Of a stretch of DNA of 64,000 nt, positions 17,628-26,251 are shown piece by piece. This DNA comes from Bombilactobacillus bombi (GTDB lineage: Bacteria > Bacillota > Bacilli > Lactobacillales > Lactobacillaceae), in the NCBI RefSeq assembly GCF_964340835.1, contig NZ_OZ204251.1; one strand, 5' to 3'. The position numbers and the translations under genes were made by a program. Below the pieces are notes generated by a model. That model worked only from the letters and a program-made list of their open reading frames with translations, was not told where the DNA came from and ran no database searches. The first letter of the stretch is position 1; each line of letters begins with the position of its first letter.

Positions 17628-18992
17628 TTGTCTGACTCTCAGATATTTATTAATTTAATTTGGATCATTATAATTTTTATTTTAGCGTTCTTCTTTATTT
17701 TGGCAGAATTTGCCTTAGTTTCTACTCGTACTAGTCAAATTGAAGATGCTTTAGAACAAAAAGAAGGCAATACTAAAAAATTAAAACGTGCTTTATATAT
17801 GGTCAATAATCTTAATGAATATCTTTCTACTACCCAAGTGGGAACCACTGTAACTAGCTTAATTTTAGGTTGGATTGGTGAAGATACTTTACAAGCCTTT
17901 TTTAACAATGTCTTAGGAATGTCTTTAAAGTCTTCTACCTCCATGCATGCGATTAGTTCAGTTATTGCCTTATTGCTTTTAACTTATCTCCAAGTCGTAA
18001 TTACAGAAATCGTTCCTAAAAATATTGCGATTGATTTTCCGATGAAAATCTTGATGTTAACAGTCACACCATTACATGCTTTTCATACTTTAGCCTATCC
18101 TTTTGTTTGGCTGCTTAATATTTCAGCTACTGGTATTGTCAAAATGTTAGGTATGAAACCAGCAGATTCGGAAAGTGAAGTCTTTACCCAATCAGAAATC
18201 TTACGTTTGTCGCAAGCTTCTGTATCTAGTGGACAATTAGACAAAAATGATTTGCTGTATATGCAAAGAGCCTTTGATTTGAACGATAAAGTTGCTAAAG
18301 ATATTATGATTGATCGCACACGCCTATATGTGGTTGATATTACCGATACTGTTGATGACGTCGTCAAAGATTATTTACAACAAGGATTCTCGCGTTTTCC
18401 AGTAGTAGCGGATAATGATAAAGATAAAATTCTCGGTTATGTTTACGTCTATGACTTAGTTCGCCAAAAACAAGTCAATGGCAAGTTGCCCATTAGTCGT
18501 TTATTGCGTTCAATCGTTACTGTTCCTGAAACGATGCCAATTCACAGCATCTTGCACCAAATGATCGCCAAACAAACGCCAATTGTCGTCGTTGTTGATG
18601 AATACGGCGGTACTAGCGGTATTGTTACTGACAAAGATATTTATGAAGAACTATTTGGCACCGTTAAAGATGAAGTTGATAATGTTTCAGAAGAGTATAT
18701 CGTGAAAAATGAAGATGGTTCATACGCGGTTAGTGGTAAAACTACTTTATACGATTTTGAGCGCTATTTTAAAACTGATATTGATGAATTCAAAGAAACT
18801 GATATTGTCACCTTAGCAGGATATTTTATTGATAAATATCCAAATCTGCATCTTGGAAGTATTATCCATCTCGACAAATATACTTTAGAAGTAACTGATT
18901 TTGAACATTCTTATGTTAATAAATTTAAAGTGACAGTGGACAAAAATGCACCTAAGAAAAAAAATCAGACACTTGAATCAGTTGCTGATTAA
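17628..18992 (+). CDS. CNNM (DUF21)/CBS/CorC_HlyC membrane protein
   Basis: A 454-residue membrane protein of the hemolysin-C/CorC-like family, whose members are implicated in Mg2+ or other divalent-cation efflux. The N-terminal CNNM transmembrane domain (residues 1-200) contains ILAEFALVSTRTSQIE and VGTTVTSLILGWIGED. A CBS pair (about 210-340) follows with DIMIDRTRLYVV and YVYDLVRQKQ, then the C-terminal CorC_HlyC domain (VDEYGGTSGIVTDKDIYEELFG just before it; GKTTLYDFERYF). The start is TTG 17628, with GGGGA 8 bases upstream and no nearer ATG. Single gene with its own promoter and terminator. Confidence 0.88.
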   Translation: MSDSQIFINLIWIIIIFILAFFFILAEFALVSTRTSQIEDALEQKEGNTKKLKRALYMVNNLNEYLSTTQVGTTVTSLILGWIGEDTLQAFFNNVLGMSLKSSTSMHAISSVIALLLLTYLQVVITEIVPKNIAIDFPMKILMLTVTPLHAFHTLAYPFVWLLNISATGIVKMLGMKPADSESEVFTQSEILRLSQASVSSGQLDKNDLLYMQRAFDLNDKVAKDIMIDRTRLYVVDITDTVDDVVKDYLQQGFSRFPVVADNDKDKILGYVYVYDLVRQKQVNGKLPISRLLRSIVTVPETMPIHSILHQMIAKQTPIVVVVDEYGGTSGIVTDKDIYEELFGTVKDEVDNVSEEYIVKNEDGSYAVSGKTTLYDFERYFKTDIDEFKETDIVTLAGYFIDKYPNLHLGSIIHLDKYTLEVTDFEHSYVNKFKVTVDKNAPKKKNQTLESVAD

Positions 18993-19073
18993 TAAAGATT
19001 CTGGAACAAAATCTGATATATAATCCCAATTAGCAAGTAATCAACTATATTTAAAACATTTTAACTAAATAAT

Positions 19074-19119
19074 AGCTACTTTACAGTAATGAAATAATAA
19101 CTGCAGAGTAGCTCTTTTT
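19074..19119 (+). terminator. Terminator downstream of the CNNM/CBS gene
   Basis: AGCTACTTTACAGT pairs with ACTGCAGAGTAGCT (one mismatch, one G-U), then CTTTTTG. Confidence 0.75.
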
Positions 19120-19167
19120 GTATCTCAATACTCTTGTCATAATTCTTTTAGAAAGAATTTCTATATG

Positions 19168-19362
19168 CTAAAACAAATCCAACCAATTCAAAGGATTAAT
19201 TATTTCTACGAATTTTTCAAAAAATATTTCCCAGAACGTGGCAATAAAGTGTCCGTGCTTTCTCAAAGATATCCATATGCCCACAATGGCTGCAAATAAA
19301 GCACATGAAATTATATAAATTAACACAAAAATACTTAATTGCAATACAATCATTTTAAGCAT
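19168..19362 (-). CDS. Small membrane protein of unknown function
   Basis: A 64-residue protein with one clear N-terminal transmembrane helix (about residues 4-30, IVLQLSIFVLIYIISCALFAAIVGIWI). A basic SLRKHGH segment and an amphipathic, aromatic C-terminal half (ATFWEIFFEKFVEIINPLNW) follow. It is supported as a real gene by GGAGATAGCACCTATG (good SD, 9-base spacing) and by TATACT about 38 bases upstream with a poor -35. No family is recognised. A single-span peptide of this size could be a membrane regulator, toxin-like peptide or accessory subunit; nothing in the sequence chooses among these. Confidence 0.6.
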   Translation of the reverse strand: MLKMIVLQLSIFVLIYIISCALFAAIVGIWISLRKHGHFIATFWEIFFEKFVEIINPLNWLDLF

Positions 19363-19447
19363 AGGTGCTATCTCCTAACTGAAGATTTTGATTTAGTATA
19401 GAGGAAATGTCTTCTTAAATAAAATTATTTTCAATAATTATAAAGAA

Positions 19448-19606
19448 ATGAAAAAGGGAATTAAGGCCATTGAACTTTGTGGAGGATTTGGTATTTTGAG
19501 AACTGCCAAAATCAAAGAAGCTGTTCCAAATGAGATTGCAATCGGTGTCGTTCGCTTTGATAATCATCCCGGATTAGATTTCCAAAGTGGAGATCAATTA
19601 TTTTAA
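19448..19606 (+). pseudogene. Remnant (C-terminal half) of a small conserved protein, DUF6506-like
   Basis: An open frame of 52 residues reads MKKGIKAIELCGGFG, then KIKEAVPNEIAIGVVRFDNHP and ends at TAA. The pattern resembles the C-terminal half of a family of about 100 residues (I believe DUF6506) with an IELCGGFG...AVPNEIAVGVV core. There is no ribosome binding site before the ATG, and no N-terminal half upstream in any frame, so it is probably a 5'-truncated relic. The family name is from memory; the truncation is inferred. Confidence 0.45.
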
Positions 19607-19621
19607 CTTTTTTCGAAAAAT

Positions 19622-19653
19622 AAAAAATGCCCTGACAAAATTGTCAGAGCATT
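19622..19653 (-). terminator. Terminator of fba
   Basis: TGCCCTGACA (19628-19637) pairs with TGTCAGAGCA (19642-19651); six T residues follow on the minus strand. Confidence 0.8.
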
Positions 19654-19670
19654 TGAGTTTAAATTTATAA

Positions 19671-20537
19671 TTATAGAGATGGTGTACCAAACCAGCCAAT
19701 ACGTGATTTGACAGTTTCTTTAATAGCTTCTGTACCAGGAGCCATCAATTTACGTGGGTCATATCCCTTAGCATCAACATCTTCGTCATGACCAGCTTCA
19801 ATATATTCACGAGTTGCTTTAGCAAAAGCTAATTGACATTCAGTATTAACGTTAACCTTGGAGATACCTAATGAAATAGCTTTAACAATTTGTTCCTTAG
19901 GAATACCAGAACCACCATGTAATACTAATGGAGTTTTAACTTCGGCAGCAATTTCTTCCAAACGATCAAAGTTCAATCCTTGCCAATTTTCTGGGTAAAC
20001 GCCGTGAATGTTTCCAATACCACAAGCCAAGTAATCAACACCAGTTGCTGCCAAAGTCTTAGCTTCGTCAACACTAGCTAATTCACCAGCACCAGTAATA
20101 CCATCTTCAGTACCACCAATTGAACCAACTTCAGCTTCTACAGAAATACCTTTAGCATGAGCTAATTTAACAATTTCTTTAGTCTTTTCTAAGTTTTCAT
20201 CAAATGGTAAATCATGACCATCAAACATTACAGAGTTATAACCAACTTCGATACATTCTTTAGCAGCTTCATAGTTACCATGATCCAAGTGCATAACAAC
20301 TGGAACAGTAATACCCATGGACTTAATTGTGTCTTGCACTAAGTGTAAACATAATTCGTAGCCGCCCATGTATTTAGCAGCACCCATTGAAGTTTGGATT
20401 AGAATTGGAGTGTTGGTTTCTTGAGCTGCACCCAAGATTGCCCGAGTCCATTCCAAGTTATTAGTGTTGAATGCACCAACAGCATACTTACCTTCACGTG
20501 CTTTATTGAAAATTTCATTGCCGTTTACTAACGCCAT
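19671..20537 (-). CDS. fba: Class II fructose-1,6-bisphosphate aldolase
   Basis: A 288-residue zinc-dependent aldolase, cytoplasmic, cleaving fructose-1,6-bisphosphate to dihydroxyacetone phosphate and glyceraldehyde-3-phosphate. Class II signatures: VVMHLDHGNYEAAKECIEVG (zinc-binding His and active-site Asp), VEAEVGSIGGTEDG, and phosphate-binding LHGGSGIP. The length is typical. GGAGG is eight bases before the ATG. Strict heterofermenters often lack fba, so its presence leaves a complete upper glycolysis possible, or the enzyme may act in the gluconeogenic direction. Single gene. Confidence 0.95.
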   Translation of the reverse strand: MALVNGNEIFNKAREGKYAVGAFNTNNLEWTRAILGAAQETNTPILIQTSMGAAKYMGGYELCLHLVQDTIKSMGITVPVVMHLDHGNYEAAKECIEVGYNSVMFDGHDLPFDENLEKTKEIVKLAHAKGISVEAEVGSIGGTEDGITGAGELASVDEAKTLAATGVDYLACGIGNIHGVYPENWQGLNFDRLEEIAAEVKTPLVLHGGSGIPKEQIVKAISLGISKVNVNTECQLAFAKATREYIEAGHDEDVDAKGYDPRKLMAPGTEAIKETVKSRIGWFGTPSL

Positions 20538-20619
20538 TTTTGTCCTCCTACAAAAGAAACATTTTTATACAAGTCTTATTTTACCGCAAATCCTAATATT
20601 TGAACACCAAATCACATGA

Positions 20620-20633
20620 TGTAAACGATTTTG
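20620..20633 (-). promoter_or_regulatory. Possible cre-like site upstream of fba
   Basis: TGTAAACGATTTTG matches the cre consensus except for its last two bases. It is about 85 bases upstream of fba and just past the end of the upstream hydrolase gene. Weak evidence. Confidence 0.25.
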
Positions 20634-20656
20634 TTTAAAAATAATTAGATTCTAGC

Positions 20657-21574
20657 TTAATTTATATATTTAGCTGTCCAAGTTAATACCTTTTGTTGAT
20701 ATTGATGTGGCTGCTTTTGATAGGATTGTGCATGTTTAGCACCTTTAACTAGCCATAATTTTTTGGGACCAGCATCATTTTGATAATTCAAACGGCCATT
20801 TTTGGTCGGTACAAAATGATCATTAGCACCATGAATGATAAATAACGGCACTCGGTTATGTTTCAAAGTTTTAGCGGTGTCACCATCATAAAGACTATAA
20901 TGGGCTAAAGTTTTAGCATATAGATTAGCCGTCGGAATCAGCGGTACACTTGGCAAATTAAACATCGTTTTTAATTCATAAGTCAATTCCCCATTAATTG
21001 AAGCATAACCACAATCAGCGATAGCAACTTTTACTTGGTGAGGAACTTTCATCCCCAAATAATACATAACAGTTGAAGCCCCCATGCTCACACCAAATAA
21101 ACCAATCTGGGTGTGGGGACCCTGACGCTGAATTAGTTGGTGCATCCAATCTTGAACATCTTGTCGATCTAGCCAGCCAAAGCCAATATATTTACCTTCG
21201 CTTCGACCATGAGCACGATTATCTGGAGCTAATACATTATAACCCGCTTGATGAAATAAACGGATATAAGGTCCCAAAGTTATACTATTATCACCGAAGC
21301 CATGAATCATCACCATGGTCTTGTTAGTCGGTGAAGCTGCTGGATAATAACGAGCTTTTAAATGCAAGCCATCTTGTGAACTAGTCTGGTTCCAAGTAGT
21401 TTGCTGTTGATTTTTTGCCCAAACTTCAGAGTTAGTCAAAGGTCTATTATTATTTTTAGCACTAAAGCCAGTTTTAGAAAACGCAAAGTTAAATAGGTAA
21501 TATGCACCGCCGAAATCTGCTAAAATAAGAACAATTACTAAAAAGATTAGTAGACGTTTAAAAAATTTTTTCAT
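20657..21574 (-). CDS. Membrane-anchored alpha/beta hydrolase
   Basis: A 305-residue serine hydrolase-fold protein. An N-terminal transmembrane anchor (about residues 8-28, LLIFLVIVLILADFGGAYYLF) should place the catalytic domain outside. The domain has the oxyanion stretch MVMIHGFGDNS, nucleophile elbow GLFGVSMGAST, acid region IIHGANDHFVPT and the catalytic His in KGAKHAQSY. It resembles the YqkD/BAAT-like group of esterases or peptidases of unknown substrate. Its start overlaps the end of the HAD gene by 17 bases, so the two are co-transcribed. GGAG lies 9 bases upstream. Confidence 0.82.
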   Translation of the reverse strand: MKKFFKRLLIFLVIVLILADFGGAYYLFNFAFSKTGFSAKNNNRPLTNSEVWAKNQQQTTWNQTSSQDGLHLKARYYPAASPTNKTMVMIHGFGDNSITLGPYIRLFHQAGYNVLAPDNRAHGRSEGKYIGFGWLDRQDVQDWMHQLIQRQGPHTQIGLFGVSMGASTVMYYLGMKVPHQVKVAIADCGYASINGELTYELKTMFNLPSVPLIPTANLYAKTLAHYSLYDGDTAKTLKHNRVPLFIIHGANDHFVPTKNGRLNYQNDAGPKKLWLVKGAKHAQSYQKQPHQYQQKVLTWTAKYIN

Positions 21575-22229
21575 CCTTGTTTACTCCAATCTGCGATAGT
21601 AAATCTAATGGTTGCTTAATTGTCGCAATGACGCCAGCATTTTCTAATTCTTCTTGAGTGCCAAAACCGTATAAAACGCCAATCGTTTTCAGATTATTAG
21701 CTGCAGCTCCAATTACATCAGTATCCCGATCACCAATCATCACTGTGGTCTGTAAGTCAGTCAATTGTGCTTGGCGTATAGCAGTTGCAATAACGTCACT
21801 TTTATGCATAGTCTCACTTAAATCAGCTCCATAAATGCCCTGAAAATAATTATCCAACTGTAGATGACTAATGATTTTCTTCGCAAATGGTTCGGGTTTG
21901 GCAGTAGCAATATAGGCTTTGCATCCTTTTTGCTGTAATTTAGTCAGTAATTCAATAATCTGCGGGTAAAGACTTAATTGCTGCCAACCTTTTTCATTAT
22001 AAAATTCTTGAAAATCAGCTAATAAACTTTGTGATAAATCACTGTTTGGTATAATATCACTATACTTTTGAAAACTCTCAACCAACGGCGGGCCAATAAA
22101 TTTACGCAACACACTTTCCAAAGGCACTGGTAAGTTTTCTTTTTGGTAAGAATAGCGGAGAGCATTCATAATTCCTTCACCGCTATCGACAATAGTTCCA
22201 TCTAAATCAAACAAAATATTTTGCAGCAA
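21558..22229 (-). CDS. HAD-family hydrolase (phosphoglycolate phosphatase-like)
   Basis: A 223-residue cytoplasmic phosphatase of HAD subfamily IA. Motif I is FDLDGTIVDSGEG. The cap domain spans roughly residues 15-80, motif II is AYIATAKPEPFAKKI, and motif IV is VMIGDRDTDVIGA. It resembles Gph/PpaX-type phosphatases; the substrate is uncertain. The start is TTG 22229, with GGAAGAG six bases upstream; the N-terminal NILFDLDGT is complete from there. It is first in a two-gene unit with the membrane hydrolase. Confidence 0.85.
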   Translation of the reverse strand: MLQNILFDLDGTIVDSGEGIMNALRYSYQKENLPVPLESVLRKFIGPPLVESFQKYSDIIPNSDLSQSLLADFQEFYNEKGWQQLSLYPQIIELLTKLQQKGCKAYIATAKPEPFAKKIISHLQLDNYFQGIYGADLSETMHKSDVIATAIRQAQLTDLQTTVMIGDRDTDVIGAAANNLKTIGVLYGFGTQEELENAGVIATIKQPLDLLSQIGVNKDEKIF

Positions 22230-22309
22230 TTTCTCTTCCTCTTCATAAAAAAATTATAATCTAAGCTTAAAATTAAGCTATTAATCATTCTATCGAACTG
22301 AGGTGCAGC

Positions 22310-24634
22310 ATGAAAGCAACTGATGTGAATACTGGTCTAACTGATCTTCAAGTACAAGAACAAATTAAATATGGTAACACTAATCAAGTTGCTAATCATT
22401 CTACATCAGTAACTATGATTTTATCAAAAAACCTTTTTACTTTGTTTAATTTTATTAATTTGATTTTGGCAATTATTATTTTTTCGACTGGCAGTTATGA
22501 GAATCTCTTCTTTTTAGGACCAGTAGTGGCAAATTTTTTAATTGGCTCTTATCAAGAAATTAAGGCTAAAAAACAATTAGACCGCTTGACCTTTTTAAAT
22601 CGACAAACCATTCAAGTTTTACGTAATGGTCAAGTTCAAAAAATATTTCAAGATGAATTAGTTTTACATGATTTAATTATTGTGCAGCGAGGTGACCAAT
22701 TACCTGCTGATGGTGTCATTCGTCAAAGTGCGCAAATTGAAGTTGACGAATCCAATATTACTGGTGAATCGAATTCTATTAGTAAAAAGCCCACAGAATC
22801 AGTGCTTTCTGGCAGCTTAGTCTTGAGCGGACAAGCATTGGTGGAGTTAACGGCTGTAGGTGCTAACAGTTTTGCTAACAAGTTAGCTCATGATGCCCGT
22901 CAACAAACCCATAATATTTCTCAATTAATGGATATTATCAGTCGGATTATAAAAATTTTAACTTATATTATTATTCCTTTAGGTTTGATTTTATTTGCGG
23001 TTACTTTTTATAAACATCAAAATCTCAATCAAGCAATTTTGGGAACTTCTGCCTCAATTATTGGGATGATTCCTCAAGGATTAGTCCTTTTAACCTCTGT
23101 CGCATTAGCAGTTGGAGCTATGCATTTAACGCGAAAAAAGGTCCTCGTTAAATCTCTCACTGCGCTAGAAGCCTTAGCTCGAGTTGATACTTTGTGTCTG
23201 GATAAAACAGGTACTATCACTACTGGTAATTTGCAATTAAGTAAGATTATTCCTTCTGAGTTAGACGAAAAACAGATTTTAACTATTAGCCAACAAATTA
23301 TGCAAGCAACTAATGAGCATAACGAAACTGCCCAAGCCATTTTAACGGCTCAGGAACTTAATCAAGATTTACCCCCAATCGCTAGTATTGTAGCTTTTTC
23401 ATCTGCTCGTAAATGGTCAGCTGTTAACTGGAGTAACGGTCAGCATTACGCCATTGGCGCACCTTCTTTTTTGCTTCAAGATGCCCAACAAATAGCTACA
23501 GCCCATTCTTTTGCCCAACAGGGATATCGTGTCTTAGCCGTAATTCAATCTCAACAAGTGATTACAGAAACCATCTCTCAGCCAGAATTACTAGGTTTTC
23601 TTTTGATTAATGATGAAGTCCGTTCAACTGCCACTAATACCTTTGAATATCTAAGACAACAAGGTATTAATATTAAGGTAATTTCTGGTGATGATCCTGC
23701 GACTGTCCAAAACATTGCTCAAAAAGTTGCCTTACCTAATAGTCAAAAGGCTATAGATATGTCAACCATAGATGAACATGTTGATTGGCAAAAAATAGCC
23801 GCAAAATATACTATCTTTGGGCGCACTTTACCAGAGCAAAAACAAAAATTGATTCAAGCCTTGCAAGCACAAAACCATAAAGTCGCTATGACCGGTGATG
23901 GTGTCAATGATGTCTTAGCAATGCGTCAATCTGATTGCGGTATTGCCATTGCTGGTAATAGTGATGCTGCCGAAAATGCTGCTGATTTTGTTTTATTAAA
24001 TAAAAATTTTGATTCTTTAATTAACGTCTTAAATGAAGGCCGCCGCGTTATTAATAATATCGAACGTGTTGCCGCTTTATATTTAATTAAGACTATGTAT
24101 TCAGTAATGTTGACCATTCTTTTTATCTTTTTGCATACCGGCTATCCCTTCTATCCGGCTCAAATGACTCCCATTAACGCGTTAACTGTTGGTATTCCTA
24201 CGTTCTTCTTAGCTTTGCGCCCCGACTTTTCCCCACCGGCTGGTCGTTTTTTCCGCAATGTTATGCAAGTAGCCTTACCAGCCGCGATTGATATTACTCT
24301 CGTTGTTACTGCCTTAGTTGGTTACGGTCATTGGCAGCATTTAATTTTTAGTCAAACGTCTACTCTTGCGGTTTTAACCATTAGTTTGATTGGTTTTGCA
24401 GCCCTTTGGATTATTGCTCGTCCTATCAATCGTGGAACTTTATTAATATTTATAACCTTATTTGCATTAAACCTTCTCATTTTCACTGTTTGGGGGAAAC
24501 CTTTTAAAATACTCAATATTTTCCAAGGATCAATCTGGTTAGATAGTTTAATAATTTTAATTCTTTTTTATCCACTATATTTGATATCACGGGAAATTAT
24601 CGTTCGTTATTTTTTAAAAAATAAAAAAAGTTAG
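22310..24634 (+). CDS. P-type cation-transporting ATPase (CtpE-like)
   Basis: A 774-residue E1-E2 ATPase. The actuator motif is TGES (DESNITGESNS), the phosphorylation motif DKTGTITTG, and the hinge GDGVND; there are eight to ten membrane segments. The membrane Pro motif reads GMIPQGLVLLTSVALAVGA, where Ca2+ and Mg2+ pumps usually have P-E-G-L. The arrangement resembles the CtpE-like group. The transported ion cannot be fixed from sequence; Ca2+ is a possibility because CtpE has been linked to calcium. GAGGTG precedes the ATG. Monocistronic. Confidence 0.85.
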   Translation: MKATDVNTGLTDLQVQEQIKYGNTNQVANHSTSVTMILSKNLFTLFNFINLILAIIIFSTGSYENLFFLGPVVANFLIGSYQEIKAKKQLDRLTFLNRQTIQVLRNGQVQKIFQDELVLHDLIIVQRGDQLPADGVIRQSAQIEVDESNITGESNSISKKPTESVLSGSLVLSGQALVELTAVGANSFANKLAHDARQQTHNISQLMDIISRIIKILTYIIIPLGLILFAVTFYKHQNLNQAILGTSASIIGMIPQGLVLLTSVALAVGAMHLTRKKVLVKSLTALEALARVDTLCLDKTGTITTGNLQLSKIIPSELDEKQILTISQQIMQATNEHNETAQAILTAQELNQDLPPIASIVAFSSARKWSAVNWSNGQHYAIGAPSFLLQDAQQIATAHSFAQQGYRVLAVIQSQQVITETISQPELLGFLLINDEVRSTATNTFEYLRQQGINIKVISGDDPATVQNIAQKVALPNSQKAIDMSTIDEHVDWQKIAAKYTIFGRTLPEQKQKLIQALQAQNHKVAMTGDGVNDVLAMRQSDCGIAIAGNSDAAENAADFVLLNKNFDSLINVLNEGRRVINNIERVAALYLIKTMYSVMLTILFIFLHTGYPFYPAQMTPINALTVGIPTFFLALRPDFSPPAGRFFRNVMQVALPAAIDITLVVTALVGYGHWQHLIFSQTSTLAVLTISLIGFAALWIIARPINRGTLLIFITLFALNLLIFTVWGKPFKILNIFQGSIWLDSLIILILFYPLYLISREIIVRYFLKNKKS

Positions 24635-24664
24635 GATAATATTTAATTACCCTAACTTTTTTAT
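24624..24664. terminator. Bidirectional terminator
   Basis: GTTAGG...CCTAAC hairpin with A run on one side and T run on the other, between the convergent P-type ATPase and Nudix genes. Confidence 0.75.
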
Positions 24665-24671
24665 ATTGTTT

Positions 24672-25127
24672 TTACAAAGATTGTGTTTGCCAAGTATTGC
24701 CACTGCCAGTACCATATAATTCTGACAAATTATCATTAATAATTACTTGATACATTTCCCAAAAATCAGGTGCTAAATGATATTTGGGCAAATCTTGGGG
24801 ATTAATCCAGAAAATTTCACCTTCATTGGATGACCGAATTTTACCACTAAAAGATTGCGTTTTATACAGTAGGACTAAATATCCTTCCTGAGTTTCTGTA
24901 GTAAAATCCATAATACCGCAAAGTCGCGGGTGTGAAATAACTAGGCCAGTTTCTTCTTGAACTTCACGAATCATAGCTGCTTGTAAAGATTCACCTACTT
25001 CTACATGTCCACCAGGAAAGGTAATTCCGGGCCAAGTAGGCTTATTTCTATCCTGAACTAAAATTTCACCTGCAAAATTGGTAATCATACACATATTTGT
25101 TAAGGTAATTAAGCGTGCGCGACTCAT
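24672..25127 (-). CDS. Nudix hydrolase (MutT-like)
   Basis: A 151-residue hydrolase with a full Nudix box GGHVEVGESLQAAMIREVQEETGLVI (GX5EX7REUXEEXGU). It hydrolyses a nucleoside diphosphate linked to another moiety; the substrate may be an oxidised dNTP. The ATG at 25127 is preferred over an upstream in-frame start because GGAG lies 9 bases before it; the longer form would run back into the M42 peptidase gene. Only 19 bases separate it from the M42 gene, so they probably form one transcript. Confidence 0.88.
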   Translation of the reverse strand: MSRARLITLTNMCMITNFAGEILVQDRNKPTWPGITFPGGHVEVGESLQAAMIREVQEETGLVISHPRLCGIMDFTTETQEGYLVLLYKTQSFSGKIRSSNEGEIFWINPQDLPKYHLAPDFWEMYQVIINDNLSELYGTGSGNTWQTQSL

Positions 25128-25146
25128 TATTTTATCTCCTAAATCA

Positions 25147-26232
25147 TTATTCTGCTCCATTAAAGCTATTAATGACTTCAGTGTCAAGAGATGCAATAAT
25201 TTTTACAGCTAGTTGGACAGCATTTTGAAAATCATCTAAAGATGACCAATTAAATGCTGTGTGCTCATATCGAACAGGAATGCCAATTACAATTGTCGGT
25301 GCTCCACGATAATATAAAATTGGAGCCCCATTTACCCCACCTCCGGTACGAACCGAGCGTGTATGCGGAATCTGATTTTGCGTAGCTATATTATCAGCGT
25401 ATTGTTCAAATAATGGATTTGCAATAAACGATGTATCCATATCGCGTAACATGGGGCCACGTTTTAAGCCTGTTTGAGCTAGCCAATCAGGACTAAAAGT
25501 ATCATCACAAGGACAACCTTCAAAAACAATAGCTAAATCAGGATCAATATTTCTAACAGTTACTTGCGCACCTCGAGTTCCCACTTCTTCTTGTGTCGAC
25601 AACGCTACTTTTAAATCTACATTTAGATTTTTTCCTTCTAATTGATTTAAAGTATCTACCAAAGCGGCAGCTCCTACCCGATTATCAAAATCTTTCCCAA
25701 AAAACATTCTAGTGTTAGAAAAATATTCACACTCTGCATCTACAACAATGGGGCAGCCAGTATCAATTTTAAAATCATTAATAGTTTCTGCACGACTAGT
25801 TGATCCTACATCAATAGATAGATTTTCAATTTGTGGAACTGAATTTTTTTCTGCAGCTGACATAAAATGAGGCGGCTTAGTAGCTACTACTCCTTTAATA
25901 TATTGACCATCACGATTACGAACACGAACTCTCATAGCTGGAATATTGGTTGGTGCCCATCCGCCTAAAGGAACAAACTTCAATAATCCATTCGGTCGAA
26001 CTGCTTGAGTAATAAAACCTACTGAATCTGCATGAGCGTCCATTTGTACCACTGGTCTATGTCCAGTATTGCCATGACGTGATACATAGCTATTAAACAT
26101 CCCATCTATTTTGGTAGTACCATAATTTTTTACTTGCTGTTGAAAAAACTTAGCCACTTCCATTTCAAATCCTGGAGCACCATTCAAATTAGAAAATTGT
26201 TGTACTAATTTAATTTCCTCTATTTCTTGCAT
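25147..26232 (-). CDS. M42-family metallo-aminopeptidase (glutamyl aminopeptidase/PepA type)
   Basis: A cytoplasmic di-metal aminopeptidase of about 361 residues. Metal ligands are visible in VQMDAHADSVGFI, GKDFDNRVGAAALVDTL and STQEEVGTRGA; the C-terminal HTRSVRTGGGVNGAPI contains a further ligand region. Family members release N-terminal residues from peptides. GGAGG lies one base before ATG 26241 but 10 bases before ATG 26232, so 26232 is chosen. It lies 19 bases after an oligopeptide-binding protein gene, which fits peptide uptake followed by hydrolysis. Confidence 0.9.
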   Translation of the reverse strand: MQEIEEIKLVQQFSNLNGAPGFEMEVAKFFQQQVKNYGTTKIDGMFNSYVSRHGNTGHRPVVQMDAHADSVGFITQAVRPNGLLKFVPLGGWAPTNIPAMRVRVRNRDGQYIKGVVATKPPHFMSAAEKNSVPQIENLSIDVGSTSRAETINDFKIDTGCPIVVDAECEYFSNTRMFFGKDFDNRVGAAALVDTLNQLEGKNLNVDLKVALSTQEEVGTRGAQVTVRNIDPDLAIVFEGCPCDDTFSPDWLAQTGLKRGPMLRDMDTSFIANPLFEQYADNIATQNQIPHTRSVRTGGGVNGAPILYYRGAPTIVIGIPVRYEHTAFNWSSLDDFQNAVQLAVKIIASLDTEVINSFNGAE

Positions 26233-26251
26233 GTTCTTCATTCCTCCACAA

